A DNA stretch of 64,000 nt, from assembly GCA_027886175.1 (NCBI GenBank), contig JAJNNQ010000006.1:4340001-4404000 (forward strand), read 5' to 3'. How positions within the stretch are numbered: the stretch's first letter is position 1; each line of letters begins with the position of its first letter. The position numbers and the translations under genes were made by a program. This document shows, in pieces, positions 1-10,541 of the stretch. Under the pieces are notes generated by a model. The model made no database searches. It was not told the origin of the DNA and saw only the letters and a list, made by a program, of their open reading frames with translations. The DNA is from Phylloscopus collybita. Lineage: Eukaryota; Chordata; Aves; Passeriformes; Phylloscopidae.

Positions 1-239
1 ACACTATGAAATTTAACTGTCCCTCATGATAGCCCTAATCTTTCATGTTACCTGAAGGTTTACTTCCCCTGATATTGCTTGCTACCCAGATCTCATATAT
101 GAGTGATTTCATTTTATGACAAATTTTCCCTTGATGATTGGGTCTTATTAGCTTTTTTAAGTTAATGGAAGTGGTTTTATTCACTTCAACAGAACTTTCA
201 CATATTAGATTGAGCACAAGCTCAAAAAGAACAAGTTAG

Positions 240-1372
240 TCATCAGGAGTAGTCATCGCAGATTCAACCAGGGGAAGTTGTACTTGACCATCTGGACAGA
301 CCTCTATGAAATAACTGGTAGAGGGGGAAAAGCAGTCAATATTGTCTACCTGGATTTCAGGAAGGTCTTTCGCATTGTCTCCTATAAGATCCTCGTAAAC
401 AAGTAGGTTCATTTAAGATCAAGGACATGAAGACTAGTCAGAGCCTGGTAAGTAGCAGTGTACCCCATGGGTCAGTACTGGGTCAAATCCTGTTTAATAT
501 TTTGATTAATGATCCAGATGATGGGGCAGAGTGTACCCCTTAACAAGTTTCCTGATGACACAAAGTTATGAGGAATGGCTAATATGCCAAATGGTCATGA
601 TTATGTCTGGAAGGACCTCAACAGATTGGAGAAGTTAGACAGCAGGAAGTTCATGGAGCTCAAAAAGAGGAATTTCAAAGTCCTACAACTGGCAAGGAAT
701 TACCTGATGCAATAATATATGCTTGGGGCTGCCTAAATGAGAAAGAGTTTGGCAGAATATGCCCTGGAGAAAAGTTGGGGAATACCAACCACAAAACAGG
801 AACCAGTAATGTACCTTACCCCAAAGAATCCAAAACAAACCCTGGGCTGCAGTAGGCAAATTATTGCCGGCAGATTGAACGAGATGGCTCTTCTCCTTTA
901 ATCAGCATTTGTGAGGCCACACATGGAACCCATGTGCAGTTTTGGGATTCTCAGTACAAGACTGATAGCTAAGAAATGGGTATAGTGGAGAGAGTGCAAC
1001 AAAGAGCATATGGATGGAGGAGACAAGGACAGGGATAGCTCAGTCTGAAGAAGAGAAGGCTCTGGGGAGATTTCATCAATGTGAGAATATCTGAAGAGAG
1101 GATCTAAAGAAGTAGCCAATCTTTCTTTCAGTGATATCCAGTGACAAAACCAGAAGGCTCACAGTGAAGGACAGAAAGTCCTGCCTGAACATTAGCAACA
1201 CATTTTCTGTGAAGGTGACTGATCATTGGCACAGGGAGCCCACAGAGGCTCTGGAGATATTCACCCCACTTTGGACATATTTAGACATGGCCTTGGACAT
1301 ACACTTCTAAATAGCCTTGCTTGAGTAGGGGAGCTGGATGAGATGAAAGCCAGGGGTCTCTTCTAACCCTAA
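240..1372 (+). mobile_element. CR1 LINE, 5'-truncated, old copy
   Basis: The segment follows the end of CR1 ORF2 (reverse transcriptase) and the 3' untranslated region in order. Early parts correspond to the 'gtctacctggatttcaggaa' and 'ccccatgggtcagtactggg' blocks. The middle matches 'gatgacacaaagttatgagg'. Later parts match the 'aggccacac..ggaacccatgtgcagtt' block, and the end matches the 3' region with 'ggtctcttctaaccctaaa'. CR1 is the dominant avian LINE and normally inserts as 5'-truncated copies, as here. Many substitutions and small gaps break every reading frame, so it cannot encode a working protein. The terminal octamer repeat is degraded. The left border is approximate because divergence hides it. 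Confidence 0.88.
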
Positions 1373-2338
1373 ACATCATCTTATTTTGTATTTATTTCAT
1401 AATAAATACAAAATATTGCTATCCACTTTGTGTTAGCGTGAAAGAGATTATGTAAATTTAGTGTAAAATATTGTTATGAATAGTACAAAATGGATTTAAT
1501 GTTTGAGTGTAGACATGAAGGAATGTAAATGTAACTTTATTATTAAAATTTCACCCTTGAAATATATTTGTTCATCACCTCATCTCAAAATTCTGTCAGA
1601 TATGTTCATTGAAATGGACAGTGATTAAATTCAGAGTATTGTCTGTCTTTTCTTCATGTGTGGAATATTTTTTCTCTTTTAAAGATCAGGAAAACAAAAT
1701 ACTAAAACCACTCACATAATTCCAGAAGAAGACTGTAATGATATTGCTAGATTTTAACTAATCTTTGTTATTTCAGAATTTTGCCTGAGAAGAAAATAAC
1801 TGTGTCCTGCTATCAATTCTCATTAGAAGCCTTCCATATGAAATAGCTATGATTTCCACTTTTGCATAATATTTAAACTAAATTACTGTGACCCACAAGT
1901 GTACACCATCTCTGGTAGCTGGACACATTTTCATCAGCTGGACAATTCTTGTTTTTACCTTAGTAACCTGTTGGGGAAAAAACCAAAATTGGCTAAGCAA
2001 TTAAAATTCATAATAGGTCACAGTAGTGCAATACATGAACATAGTATCTGATTTAACATAATGGACTAGGCATTGGAAAATTCCAATACTTCATTTTTGG
2101 ACACAGATTTTAATGAGAACAGAAACTGGCACAATATTAATCAGTATGACATGATTCCTTGAACATAAGGGGAATTGGAGAACTGAAAAATTAAAATCTC
2201 AAGAACTTCTCATTAGTCTGACGACTAAAAACTGTGAATGTATTGGGTCACTTTAATGCAATCCAAGAGGAAAGAGCCCTCTCAATTTCTCAAGCACTCT
2301 GAATAATGAAGTAAAATACTTGATTGCAGAGAAATGCA
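1373..2338. other. AT-rich single-copy DNA, nothing recognised
   Basis: No open frame of note, no repeat family recognised and no RNA gene seen. The composition is AT-rich with short homopolymer runs. Confidence 0.6.
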
Positions 2339-2339
2339 G

Positions 2340-2438
2340 AGGGGGGGGGTTGTTTTGTTTTGGTTGTGGGGTTTTTTTGTGTGTGGTTTTTTTGGTTGGG
2401 TTTGTGTTTTTTTGTTTTTTTTGTTTTTTTTTTTTGGT
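2340..2438 (+). repeat. G/T-rich low-complexity tract
   Basis: The tract begins with a run of nine G and continues as runs of T broken by single or few G. A and C are nearly absent on this strand. The small open frame across it (rich in Phe, Gly and Val) is a by-product of composition. Similar tracts occur at 23.69, 37.26 and 42.88 kb, with complements at 31.85 and 35.01 kb. Confidence 0.85.
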
Positions 2439-4736
2439 TATGTAAGTAAGACATATTTCATCTTACCAATTTTCATTTCCAGTACCCTTATCTGGAATGG
2501 GATCTGTGTCCTTGAGCAATGCATCTGGATGTTCTGAGTAATACACAGAGAAAGGTAACTTAGCAATATTCCTATGTCAGTAGTAAATTTTTTTTTTTTA
2601 CTTGAGTCTTTCCTGCTAAGTAGAACAAAAGATGAGGAATAATGTTAATAAAACATTGTCACTGTAACAAAATAAGAGACATTTGGCACACTTTATTCTT
2701 GCTGACAGGAGAATTGTCTTTTTTTGTGGTTTTGTGGTTTGAGAATAATTTATTCTCAAGTACTTTGCTAGAACACATTAAATTTCTCCAAGTAACATTA
2801 CATTATGCTTATAAATATAATATAATTTTATTTATATATTTATATATATTTTATATTATATATATATTTATAATGCTTATAAATATATATAATTTTATTA
2901 TTTGTAGTAATATCCAATAATTAACATAAACAGTTGTGTTAGTAGGGTTTTGCCTGTTATATTCTTGGTTTTAATACCTTAATAGGATAAAATGTAATAG
3001 AAGTGAACATAATTTTGAGATGCTTATGGCTTCTTATGAGCAGTAGTTTTTGATTTTCAGGCAGAGATTATATAGTGATATGAGACATTAGTTGTATTAA
3101 CCTTAAGATTCATGTTGCATTGCTAAAGTGGTAACAGATCCTCTTTAACATTACCCAGTGTTTCTGAGTATTATTATCTTTTTATTATTTCAGTTCTTCA
3201 TACTTCTTGGCTCTTTTTAATATATTTCAATTTTATGCACTAAGAATCTCAAGAATGTTTTTCATTGCTTAAAATTGTTTGGCATTTCTTAACACAGATG
3301 ACTTCATGCTGAGAATGTTTTTTTCCCCCCATTTTCTGCAAATTTAAAGTCACATAAAATCCTCTGGAGTTTGTTGACAATTTAATTTGTCTAGTCTAAA
3401 TCTTCTATTAAAATCTTGTAATATCTAGTGATATTAGAGAAAGTCTAATATGGTAAATCTCCTCAATTTAGGAGCAATACTGAATTTTTAAACATAAAAG
3501 GAATGAAACCAAAGCCAAAAGTCTCAGAGACACAGTAAAGTTCTTGTGTTGTAACTAGTTGTGGGATATTAGCTGAAGGATCAAACTAAATTTATTTCCT
3601 TCGCATTTTAGCAAAATGGTATTAAACTTAATTCTGCAAATTAGGATTTGAATTGACTATGATCAGACAAATAATTATTATAGTTCAGTTCTTATTGGAG
3701 GCTTATTGTAAAATTATTTAAAGCAAAATGTCGACTGTCTTTGCAGTATTTATGAAGGTAAATAATCTTTTCTTTAAGGCGTGGTTTCTATCTTTTTGGG
3801 TGGACTAACAATGAATACTACAAGTGACAGGTGGAAGCTGAAATGTTCTGTGCTTTCAATAATGATCTCCCGACTGGTACATAGGAGGATGAATAAGAAG
3901 AAATGGAAAGGTGAGGAGATGAAATTGTTGAGAACTCCGCATAATACACTCTTTATATAATCTTTAATGTTAACATAAACTAACATCCAAACAAATGTGT
4001 TCCAGGATTTCCTGGGGTTTTAATTTAGCATTTTGTAATTTCTAAATTACTAGATTAACTACATAAGAGATCACCATATATTCTTATACTTTAAGATGTT
4101 ATATATTTTTTAAGTGCAGCCATATAGCCCATTGTTTTCTAATCAATAGAGCAGTCTGAAAAATCAAAGCGACTATTGAAAATGAAAATTAAAAAAAATA
4201 TCCTTAACTTTATCATTTAACTAAATAGTAAGAGAATAAAACTAACAAATTGTAAAAATTGCTTCTGATGACACACCTTTTTCTATGGTTGCTATTGACT
4301 ACACCAAGTTTCATGAGAGGACTTTCAAATTCTGACATGAAAAATACAAAAATAAAATCATAAGCTGTTATTAATCTTTACACATAATAGTTTGAAATAT
4401 TAACTCTAATATTCTGGAATATTAACTAAACTATAAAGGTATATTTTCACTGAGAGTAAGGAACAGAAATAAATTAAGTACATGTCCTTGCTCTCTTAAC
4501 TGTTCTAAAAAGATGGTAATATCTTAGAGATATGTCTTGAAATGTCATAGTTAGATTTATCAGGTGATAGCTGCTAAAGTTCTGAGATATAATGCTTGCA
4601 CTCTTTTCACATAGCAGAAGTTTCCATTACTGACAACTGAAATACTCAGTCTTCTGCCTATACCTACATACCTCTGTTTCCTTCACACTATTTTACTGTA
4701 AGAATGATATATAAAGGCTCAAAGTCCTTATTCTTT
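2439..4736. other. AT-rich non-coding stretch
   Basis: Nothing recognisable apart from the AT low-complexity block near 2815-2900. The open frames here are short and lack any family signature. Confidence 0.55.
2815..2900. repeat. AT-rich low-complexity block
   Basis: Alternating TA and TTTA runs, with 'taatgcttataaatata' and 'ttatgcttataaatata' forming an imperfect repeat about 65 bp apart. Confidence 0.7.
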
Positions 4737-4737
4737 G

Positions 4738-4886
4738 AGACAGAGAATGAGAGAGAGAAAGAAAAGAAAAATAAAGAAAGCAAAAAATAAAAAAAAAAAA
4801 GAAAAGAAAGAAGAAAGAGAGAAAATTGGGAGAGAGAAAAAGAGGAAGAGTGGAAGGGAAGGAGGAGCGGGGGAAAGAGGGAAGTT
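4738..4886 (+). repeat. Purine-rich (GA/A) tract
   Basis: About 150 bases made almost only of A and G, moving from GA-rich through A-rich to G-rich. The Lys/Arg/Glu-rich open frame that spans it is a by-product of this composition. Long homopurine tracts can form triplex structures and often vary in length between individuals. Confidence 0.85.
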
Positions 4887-4929
4887 TGGTTACCTGTGTT
4901 ATATAGAGTATTTTGTAAAAGTAATCAAA

Positions 4930-5940
4930 ATAAATGTAAGACTGTGTGTGCTGATTTTAACACCAGCTGGTTATTAAACTCCAAATAAACCACTCCCCTT
5001 TCCCCCCTTCTTGCAGTAAGGGAGGGACAAAAACCAGAGATTATGGGTTGAAGTAACAATTTCCTGGAAACACAAAGCACGAATAAGACATCCACAATAA
5101 AAGCAGCAAAATTATACCAAAAAAAAAGAGAAGGCATTTTCCCTAAAAAAGTCATTTGCCACCATGAACAAAAATAAGATGGCATCTGTAGGTGGCATCC
5201 CTGTGGTTTCCCATGACAAAGGCATATGGTGGCTGTACCCATGCTCTACCCATGTTGCCATTTGGAGCAAAGGCAATATGGCAGGGTGGGTTCCAGTGTC
5301 TCCCATTTCCTGTCTCTCAGCCTGAAAACAGTGTAGGACAATGACAAACTCCTGGAAGCCGGCTCATCCAAGTAAGGATCATGCTGCCTCTCCGCTGAGC
5401 TCAGCTCTGAGCAGGGGCCAGTGCTGCCACTTCTAACACTCCTTCACCCTGTGGGGTCTGCCTGTGAGTTGCCACAATTTTCCTACTGCTCTGCTGTTCT
5501 CCCCTCGGCTCTGCTGGGCTCCCTCTTGGCTCACCTGGGCTCAGCTGCTACCAGCACTGCTGGTCCTGATCACCTTGCTGGGGAGAGGGGGAAAACATCC
5601 CCACCAGGGTGCCTACCCTGCACTGCCATGGCCTCACTGGGCTCAGCCACACCTTGCCACTGCCCCTTCAGCACCACACCCAGAGGTTCATTACCACCTC
5701 TACTCAGCAGCAGCCCCACAAAGGAATCACAGAGAAGGGGGCGGTGGGGAAAAAAGGACAGGGTGCAGAGGATGGGTCCCCAGATGTTATGCCAACACCC
5801 TCCAGCTAGAGAGAACTGGGAAAAAAGTATAATTTACAGTGGGGCATGCATCACATTCCTACTGACACCCCTGCCCCAGCGATGACTGGATGATATAAAA
5901 TAAAAATGGCACTCAACTCCAGCCCACCAGTCCCCCAAAC
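4930..5940 (-). mobile_element. ERV LTR-like GC-rich segment, family unassigned
   Basis: The left part (about 4945-5110) resembles the 3' part of a common avian ERV LTR read in reverse: a 'taacaccagctggttattaaa' block, then 'accactcccctttcccccc', then 'agattatgggttgaagt'. The same family occurs at 24.8 kb. The rest (5370-5900) is distinctly GC-rich and CT-rich compared with its surroundings, as retroviral U3/U5 regions often are. The open frames of 122 and 154 codons here have no recognisable domain and lie in overlapping frames, so I do not call them genes. Boundaries and unity of the element are uncertain; it may be two insertions. Confidence 0.45.
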
Positions 5941-6794
5941 CAGGACGCCAGATAGTATTCCATACTAAGTAGCCTATGCTCCTGTTTAGTTTCCAAGCAT
6001 TTAATACATATACGTGTACATATACATGTAGATATTCATTGACTTATCATATATACATTAAAGAAACAATTGCTCTCTACATAGTAGTTTCAGTTCTGTT
6101 TATTACCTCTATCTATTATATTGGCCTGTTCCTGAACCAAGGGAGTAAATCAGATTTAGTTTTCTGGGAATAAGTATCATAAGGACTTAGATGCCCACTG
6201 TTAAAGTACCGAGAAGAAACAGATGGTCTATAGCTGTTTCTTCTTCTATAGTCAGACTTTTTGGAAGGAAACAGAAGCGTACAAACGGAGGTTTGACTAA
6301 ACTGAATTTGATTCACAAAAACAGTGAGAGTTATTTCAGTCTTTTCATACAGAAAACAGATTAGAGAAAATCCTTTAAAAAACATTCAAGTAAATTATCT
6401 AAAAGAAAGAAGGAAAGAAAATTACATACTCATGAGCCTAAAATATAAATTTTGACCAACTTAATGTATTGACAAGTAATGACCATTGGGAATTATTTTT
6501 AAGTACAAAAAAGACCTATCAACTCCTAAAAGAAACTATACAGATACGCTTGTCCTGGCACTTTGAAAGGACAGAAAAGGATAGAAGAAAACAACAGTTG
6601 TATAACTTTACTAAGTCAGAAGGCCAAAAAATAAGAAAAATTAAAAAGAGGATCTTTACACTCTAGTAGAAATGACAGAAACCTCATGTGTAAAATCATC
6701 AAGATAAAGGCATGTGTCAGGTTAGCATGGATGGTAAAGAACAATTAGTGATTGACTTTGAAACTGACAACTAGATTAGCCAGTTAAATATAGG
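5941..6794. other. AT-rich stretch with one protein-like minus-strand frame
   Basis: Mostly unremarkable. A minus-strand open frame at 6116-6385 ends in a serine/tyrosine/arginine-rich stretch with a polyadenylation-like AATAAA just beyond its stop. It is discussed as a finding and not called a gene. Confidence 0.4.
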
Positions 6795-7420
6795 CGTAGA
6801 CCTCCGGGTCACACACAGCTTAAATTCAGGAGGACCTTGGGAAGCTGGCCTCTTTTCTCCCTGCATTGGAAAAGGTAAGCTGGCCCCTGCTCCCAGCTCC
6901 CAGGGAGCCGGGCCTGGCCGGCCCCTGCCCAGGCCAGGCATTTCCCCCAGTGACTCCCGGGCTGTGGGAGGGGAGGAGAATACGGCCCTTCCCAGCCCGG
7001 ATCAGGTCTCCAGCAGCTGTAAAACACTCTTGCTGCTCCCCCCAGCTACTAGCAAGGGGGAGGAGAGGCTGGAGCCTCTGATAGTAGCTCTGAGCTGGGC
7101 CACCCAGGATGATGGAGGGGGTGGAAGGGGAAGCAACCATCAGCCTACCTAACCATTGAGATCCTGACTACTCTTTCTAAGCCTCCCCCACTGGCATGGC
7201 TTTGAGATCCTTGTGGCTGCTGCTGGGCAGAGGTCAGATAACCACTGCAGGCTTGGGCAAGTTTGAACTCTTTCCTGCAAGCAGATGGAAATTCCAGAGC
7301 ACTGGCCCTTTCCAGAGTGAGGACAGAAAAAGTGATTGAACCATAAAGAGACACAGCACAGACAGTCAGTGAAGAGAGAGTGAGAAGACTGTTAGGACAA
7401 AGGATGTGTCCTTGGTCCAA
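6795..7420. mobile_element. GC-rich segment, probably retroviral remnant
   Basis: A sharply bounded GC-rich block in AT-rich DNA, with runs such as 'gagccgggcctggccggccc'. It directly abuts the ERV LTR that follows, so it may be internal ERV sequence, an extended U3, or a separate insertion. The open frames on both strands (62 to 104 codons) are overlapping shadows with no recognised domain. Assignment rests on composition and position only. Confidence 0.35.
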
Positions 7421-8279
7421 AGGTGAAACTTTCACTGAGATTATTGTCTTCTTTTAGAAAATAATTGGAACAGGAGGGGTATTGAGATATTTTTTCTTCC
7501 AAATTTCCTTTATTTCACTAAGTTAGTGGCCTAACTTAGCTGGACTTCTGTTAAGACCATGGAGACTGGACTAAAAATATCCCTTCAAATCATGGGAAAG
7601 ATATACATTGGGGGACATGTTCAAATTTGTGTGTGGATTTTGAGCAAAGGTGTTCGTGATGAACTAAATGATATTAATGTTACAGATGCTTGAACAGAGA
7701 TAGAGATCAGAAGTCCTCTGTGCCAGTGAAGAAGTGAGAAGATATCTCTGAAGAATCCTCTCTTCTTTAGAGTTATTCATCTTTAAAAGGTGACACCCTA
7801 ATTTTCAAAAGTCTAAAACCCGTCACCCATAAGCAGCTTGGGAAACTGCTAATGGGAGGAGTCACGGAAGCAGGTTTCCCCAGGCGGCTGTTTTTGTGGC
7901 AGTTAAAACCCAGAAGAGAACTGTTCTCAGTGGGATCCATGACTCTAAGAGAGACTCCCCTCCTAAAGAATTGATGACAGACTATTTTTTAAATGGTAAA
8001 ACTGACTGAAAATCACAGGTTATTCCTTTATGTTGTTTCTGAAAAAGTGAACCATTTGTGGGGGAGGATAAGTGTTTTGAAGTTTTCTTTTTTTTTTTTT
8101 TTTTTCCTTCTTCTCCTTTTAGAGTGTGTTAATAAAATCTATCTGTTAACTTTATGTTGGGCCTGTTTTGACTTTTTCTTGTAATCCTATCTCACAGAGA
8201 GAAAAGAAAGCCGATACTCAAACCACTACACTAAATTTGGCCAACAGAAATAAAGACAGGCAAATGTGAAACCACTACA
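7421..8279 (+). mobile_element. Avian ERV LTR (ERVL-like) with polyadenylation signal
   Basis: The sequence agrees with what I recall of a widespread songbird ERV LTR. Its blocks include 'gaggggtattgagatat', 'gtctaaaacccgtcaccc', 'cagaagagaactgttctcag' and 'gactttttcttgtaatcc'. A canonical AATAAA polyadenylation signal lies at 8131-8136. The end is placed at 'accactaca' (8279). A few bases later 'tttggtgtttctgcctgg' (8284-8301) resembles a retroviral primer-binding site, so this could be a 5' LTR with a short leader remnant. No gag, pol or env frame follows. The true 5' border is unclear and may lie within the GC-rich block upstream. A partial second copy lies at 10448-10541 in the same orientation. 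Confidence 0.6.
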
Positions 8280-8301
8280 TTGATTTGGTGTTTCTGCCTG
8301 G

Positions 8302-8624
8302 TTTCCAACCAAACCAGAACACAGCATAATTGAAAACTTAATGATTCTATAAATACATTGACAACAAAATCAAAATTATAAAATTATTTTCATATGGAAG
8401 CTCTACATTTTCTTAACCTAAAAATGGTAGTTATGATAGATAATGAATTATATTTGCAAAGCCTTAAAAAGGAAATCCAGTATAGAGTGTGTGCATAAGT
8501 CAACAGAGACTCAAGGAAGGAATTCTTTGACAGGAAAAATATTATCTAAGCAAGCATTAGAAATTTACTGTATAAGTTGGGAGAAATATTCCCAAAGGTA
8601 TTTAAGAAAAAGGTAGAGGCAGTA
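8302..8624. other. Short AT-rich spacer between two LTRs
   Basis: No frame or repeat recognised. It separates the plus-strand LTR from the minus-strand solo LTR. Confidence 0.5.
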
Positions 8625-8629
8625 TCTGG
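8625..8629. repeat. Target-site duplication TCTGG, left copy
   Basis: Five bases directly before the LTR, repeated exactly at 9025-9029 directly after it. A 5-bp duplication is the usual length for ERVL-type integration. Confidence 0.7.
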
Positions 8630-9024
8630 TGGTCATTGTTAGGGCAGACACCACACAGGGAGTGAGGTGGCAAAATCTTCAGAGGGCTCTTTATTATGGC
8701 GGCATGCTGTCTTTTATACAGTTCTTACAAACCTTGAGGGCAACTTCTAATTTGTTAATAGCTTTCTTGTTAATTATTCTATTGGTTAGTAAAAGGTATT
8801 TTACTTGTCCATCAAATCTATCTATCCTCGGATTGCTTACATATTTTCTTGACTGATTCTCATGGGACAAATCCCTTGTTGTGCACTTATTTTTCACCCT
8901 CAGTATAGATTGTTGTGTTAAAGGAACTTCTCATTCTCAAAACAGCTTTGTTTGTGAACTCACAACTTGCTTATTAGCTGCACTTAGAAGAAACAACAGG
9001 CTATCTTTTTACCCTATTCCTACA
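8630..9024 (-). mobile_element. Solo ERV LTR, 395 bp, complete, with TATA box and poly(A) signal
   Basis: Read on the minus strand the element begins TGTAGGAATAGGG and ends in CA, the standard LTR termini. It is flanked by perfect 5-bp direct repeats (TCTGG). On the minus strand a TATA box (TATAAAAG, about 8711-8718) is followed some 20 bases on by an AATAAA polyadenylation signal (8690-8695). This close spacing is typical of short avian retroviral LTRs, and leaves a U5-like stretch of about 60 bases. No primer-binding site or coding region adjoins it, so it is a solo LTR left by LTR-LTR recombination. The small open frame inside on each strand is incidental. I cannot name the subfamily. Confidence 0.75.
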
Positions 9025-9029
9025 TCTGG
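9025..9029. repeat. Target-site duplication TCTGG, right copy
   Basis: Exact match to 8625-8629 across the LTR. Confidence 0.7.
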
Positions 9030-9533
9030 CGATAAGGAAAGTGTTGAGGATTGAAGAAGTCACAGAAGAATAAAAAGCAAACACAGTATCTATCTATGGA
9101 AAGAGTAGCAGAAAAGACTTTAAAGGGTGTAAAACAAAGAGTCTAACTCTGATTTCCAAAAGAATAGTACAAGAATTTATTAAGCAAGAAATTGTTGTTA
9201 ACATCAATATAGCATCTATAAATTATACAAAACCATCTGATGTGGATTTCTGAAGAACAGCTTGTGTAAAACTGGCTTACCCTCTTTTCAAGTGTGACTA
9301 GTATAGTGGATAAGGGAAGGAATAGGTGTGATATATAAGAAGTTTATTAAGTTTTTTAATAAATATTCTCAAATTACTCTTTTGTAAGGAAAGTAGTAAA
9401 CACATCAGAAAATATTGTGGAAATATTATTTAAGAGTTGTTGGAAACTTAGAATATGACATAGAAGGATTATTTTTATTCCTCAATTTCCAAAGCTATTT
9501 AGTAGGAATATAAAGCATTTACCTTTTTTAAAT
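9030..9533. other. AT-rich spacer, nothing recognised
   Basis: No notable frame, repeat or RNA gene seen. Confidence 0.55.
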
Positions 9534-9582
9534 ATCTTCTTCTTCTTCTTCTTCTTCTCCTCCTCCTCCTCTTCTCCTTTTC
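9534..9582 (+). repeat. Compound (CTT)n(CCT)n pyrimidine microsatellite
   Basis: About eight CTT units are followed by several CCT units and a short mixed pyrimidine tail. Confidence 0.9.
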
Positions 9583-9651
9583 ATAAGCTGTAATAGCACA
9601 GAACATCTTTTCTTTGAAAAAAAAAATTCAACCCCCTTACTCATCCCCACA

Positions 9652-9901
9652 AATTTAAATTGAAAGAAAGTAGCTTTGGTTTAGATGATAGGAAGGAATT
9701 CTTTTCTGCGAGAGTGGTGAGTCACTGGAATAGGCTGCCCAGAGAAGCTGTAGATGGCCCATCCCTGGCAGTGCTTAAGGCCAGGTTGGATGAGGCTTTA
9801 AGAAACTGGGTGTAGTGGTGGGTGTCCCAGTGAATGGCAGGGGCTTGGGAAATAGACAGTCTTTAAGGTCCCTTCCAACCCAAATCATTCTATGATTCCA
9901 T
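9652..9901 (+). mobile_element. CR1 LINE 3' end
   Basis: A clear match to the conserved avian CR1 3' untranslated region, including 'ggaataggctgcccagagaa', 'gcttaaggccaggttggatg' and 'ggtcccttccaacccaaatc'. It ends in the 'attctatgattcca' tail repeat. It is better preserved than most CR1 copies here, so it is probably younger. It has no coding part. Confidence 0.93.
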
Positions 9902-10447
9902 TAAAGGGAAATTTTGAGGCTTTGGTTCCTTTTAGTTATTTAAAATAAGGTATCTCTTGTTTTTCAAAGCAAACTAAATAAGCCGTTTCACATTCAGTGA
10001 CAATACATAAAACATTGATCCAGGAAAACATTATAATTTTTCCTCTTTCTTATTTAAAGGATAATCTGGTATTTTTAGTGATACATTTATGTTTTCCCTA
10101 TACCTTGGTAGCTGTATTACTGACTATTTTCAGGGATGTAAGACTTAAGTTCATTCATTTTGTGTGTTTTTCTACTATTTTCCACAGTTATCTGTACTGC
10201 AACAGGAATACCTGTCACTGATGTTTTGTTCTTTTATTTATCTTAGATCTAGTTTCAGTCCCTTGGTGTCATTTAGGGTTTTTTTTACTGTTTTGCCTCT
10301 TTTTTTTTCCTGACAGAAGTCAAAATGCTCAGCTGCCCAGCTCCAGCAAGTTCTGAGGATCTTTAAAACATCTGATAGCGTCAAAATAGCTGATTTGACT
10401 CTAGCCTTGCCCCACCACTTGTTTGGTCTCTCTGGGCACCTTGAAAC
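9902..10447. other. AT-rich spacer, nothing recognised
   Basis: Contains a 74-codon chance frame. Positions 10310-10440 are slightly GC-richer and may be diverged repeat. Confidence 0.5.
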
Positions 10448-10541
10448 ATGAAACTTTCACTGAGATTTTTGTCTGCTTTCAGAAAATAATTGAAACAGGA
10501 GGGGAATTGAGATTTTTTTTTTTCTTCCAAATTTCCTTCAT
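10448..10541 (+). mobile_element. Partial second copy of the 7.4-kb LTR family
   Basis: Matches 7423-7512 at roughly nine bases in ten, in the same orientation, including 'gaaactttcactgagatt' and 'cttccaaatttcctt'. Similarity is lost beyond 'ttccttcat', so only a fragment is present. A longer T run at 10513-10523 separates the copies. Confidence 0.75.

Noticed and set aside
4735..4977. 80-codon Lys/Arg/Glu-rich frame
   Set aside because: Direct translation of the homopurine tract.
5421..5885. 154-codon plus frame with an overlapping 122-codon frame
   Set aside because: Long frames in two phases at once reflect low stop frequency in GC-rich DNA; no domain is visible.
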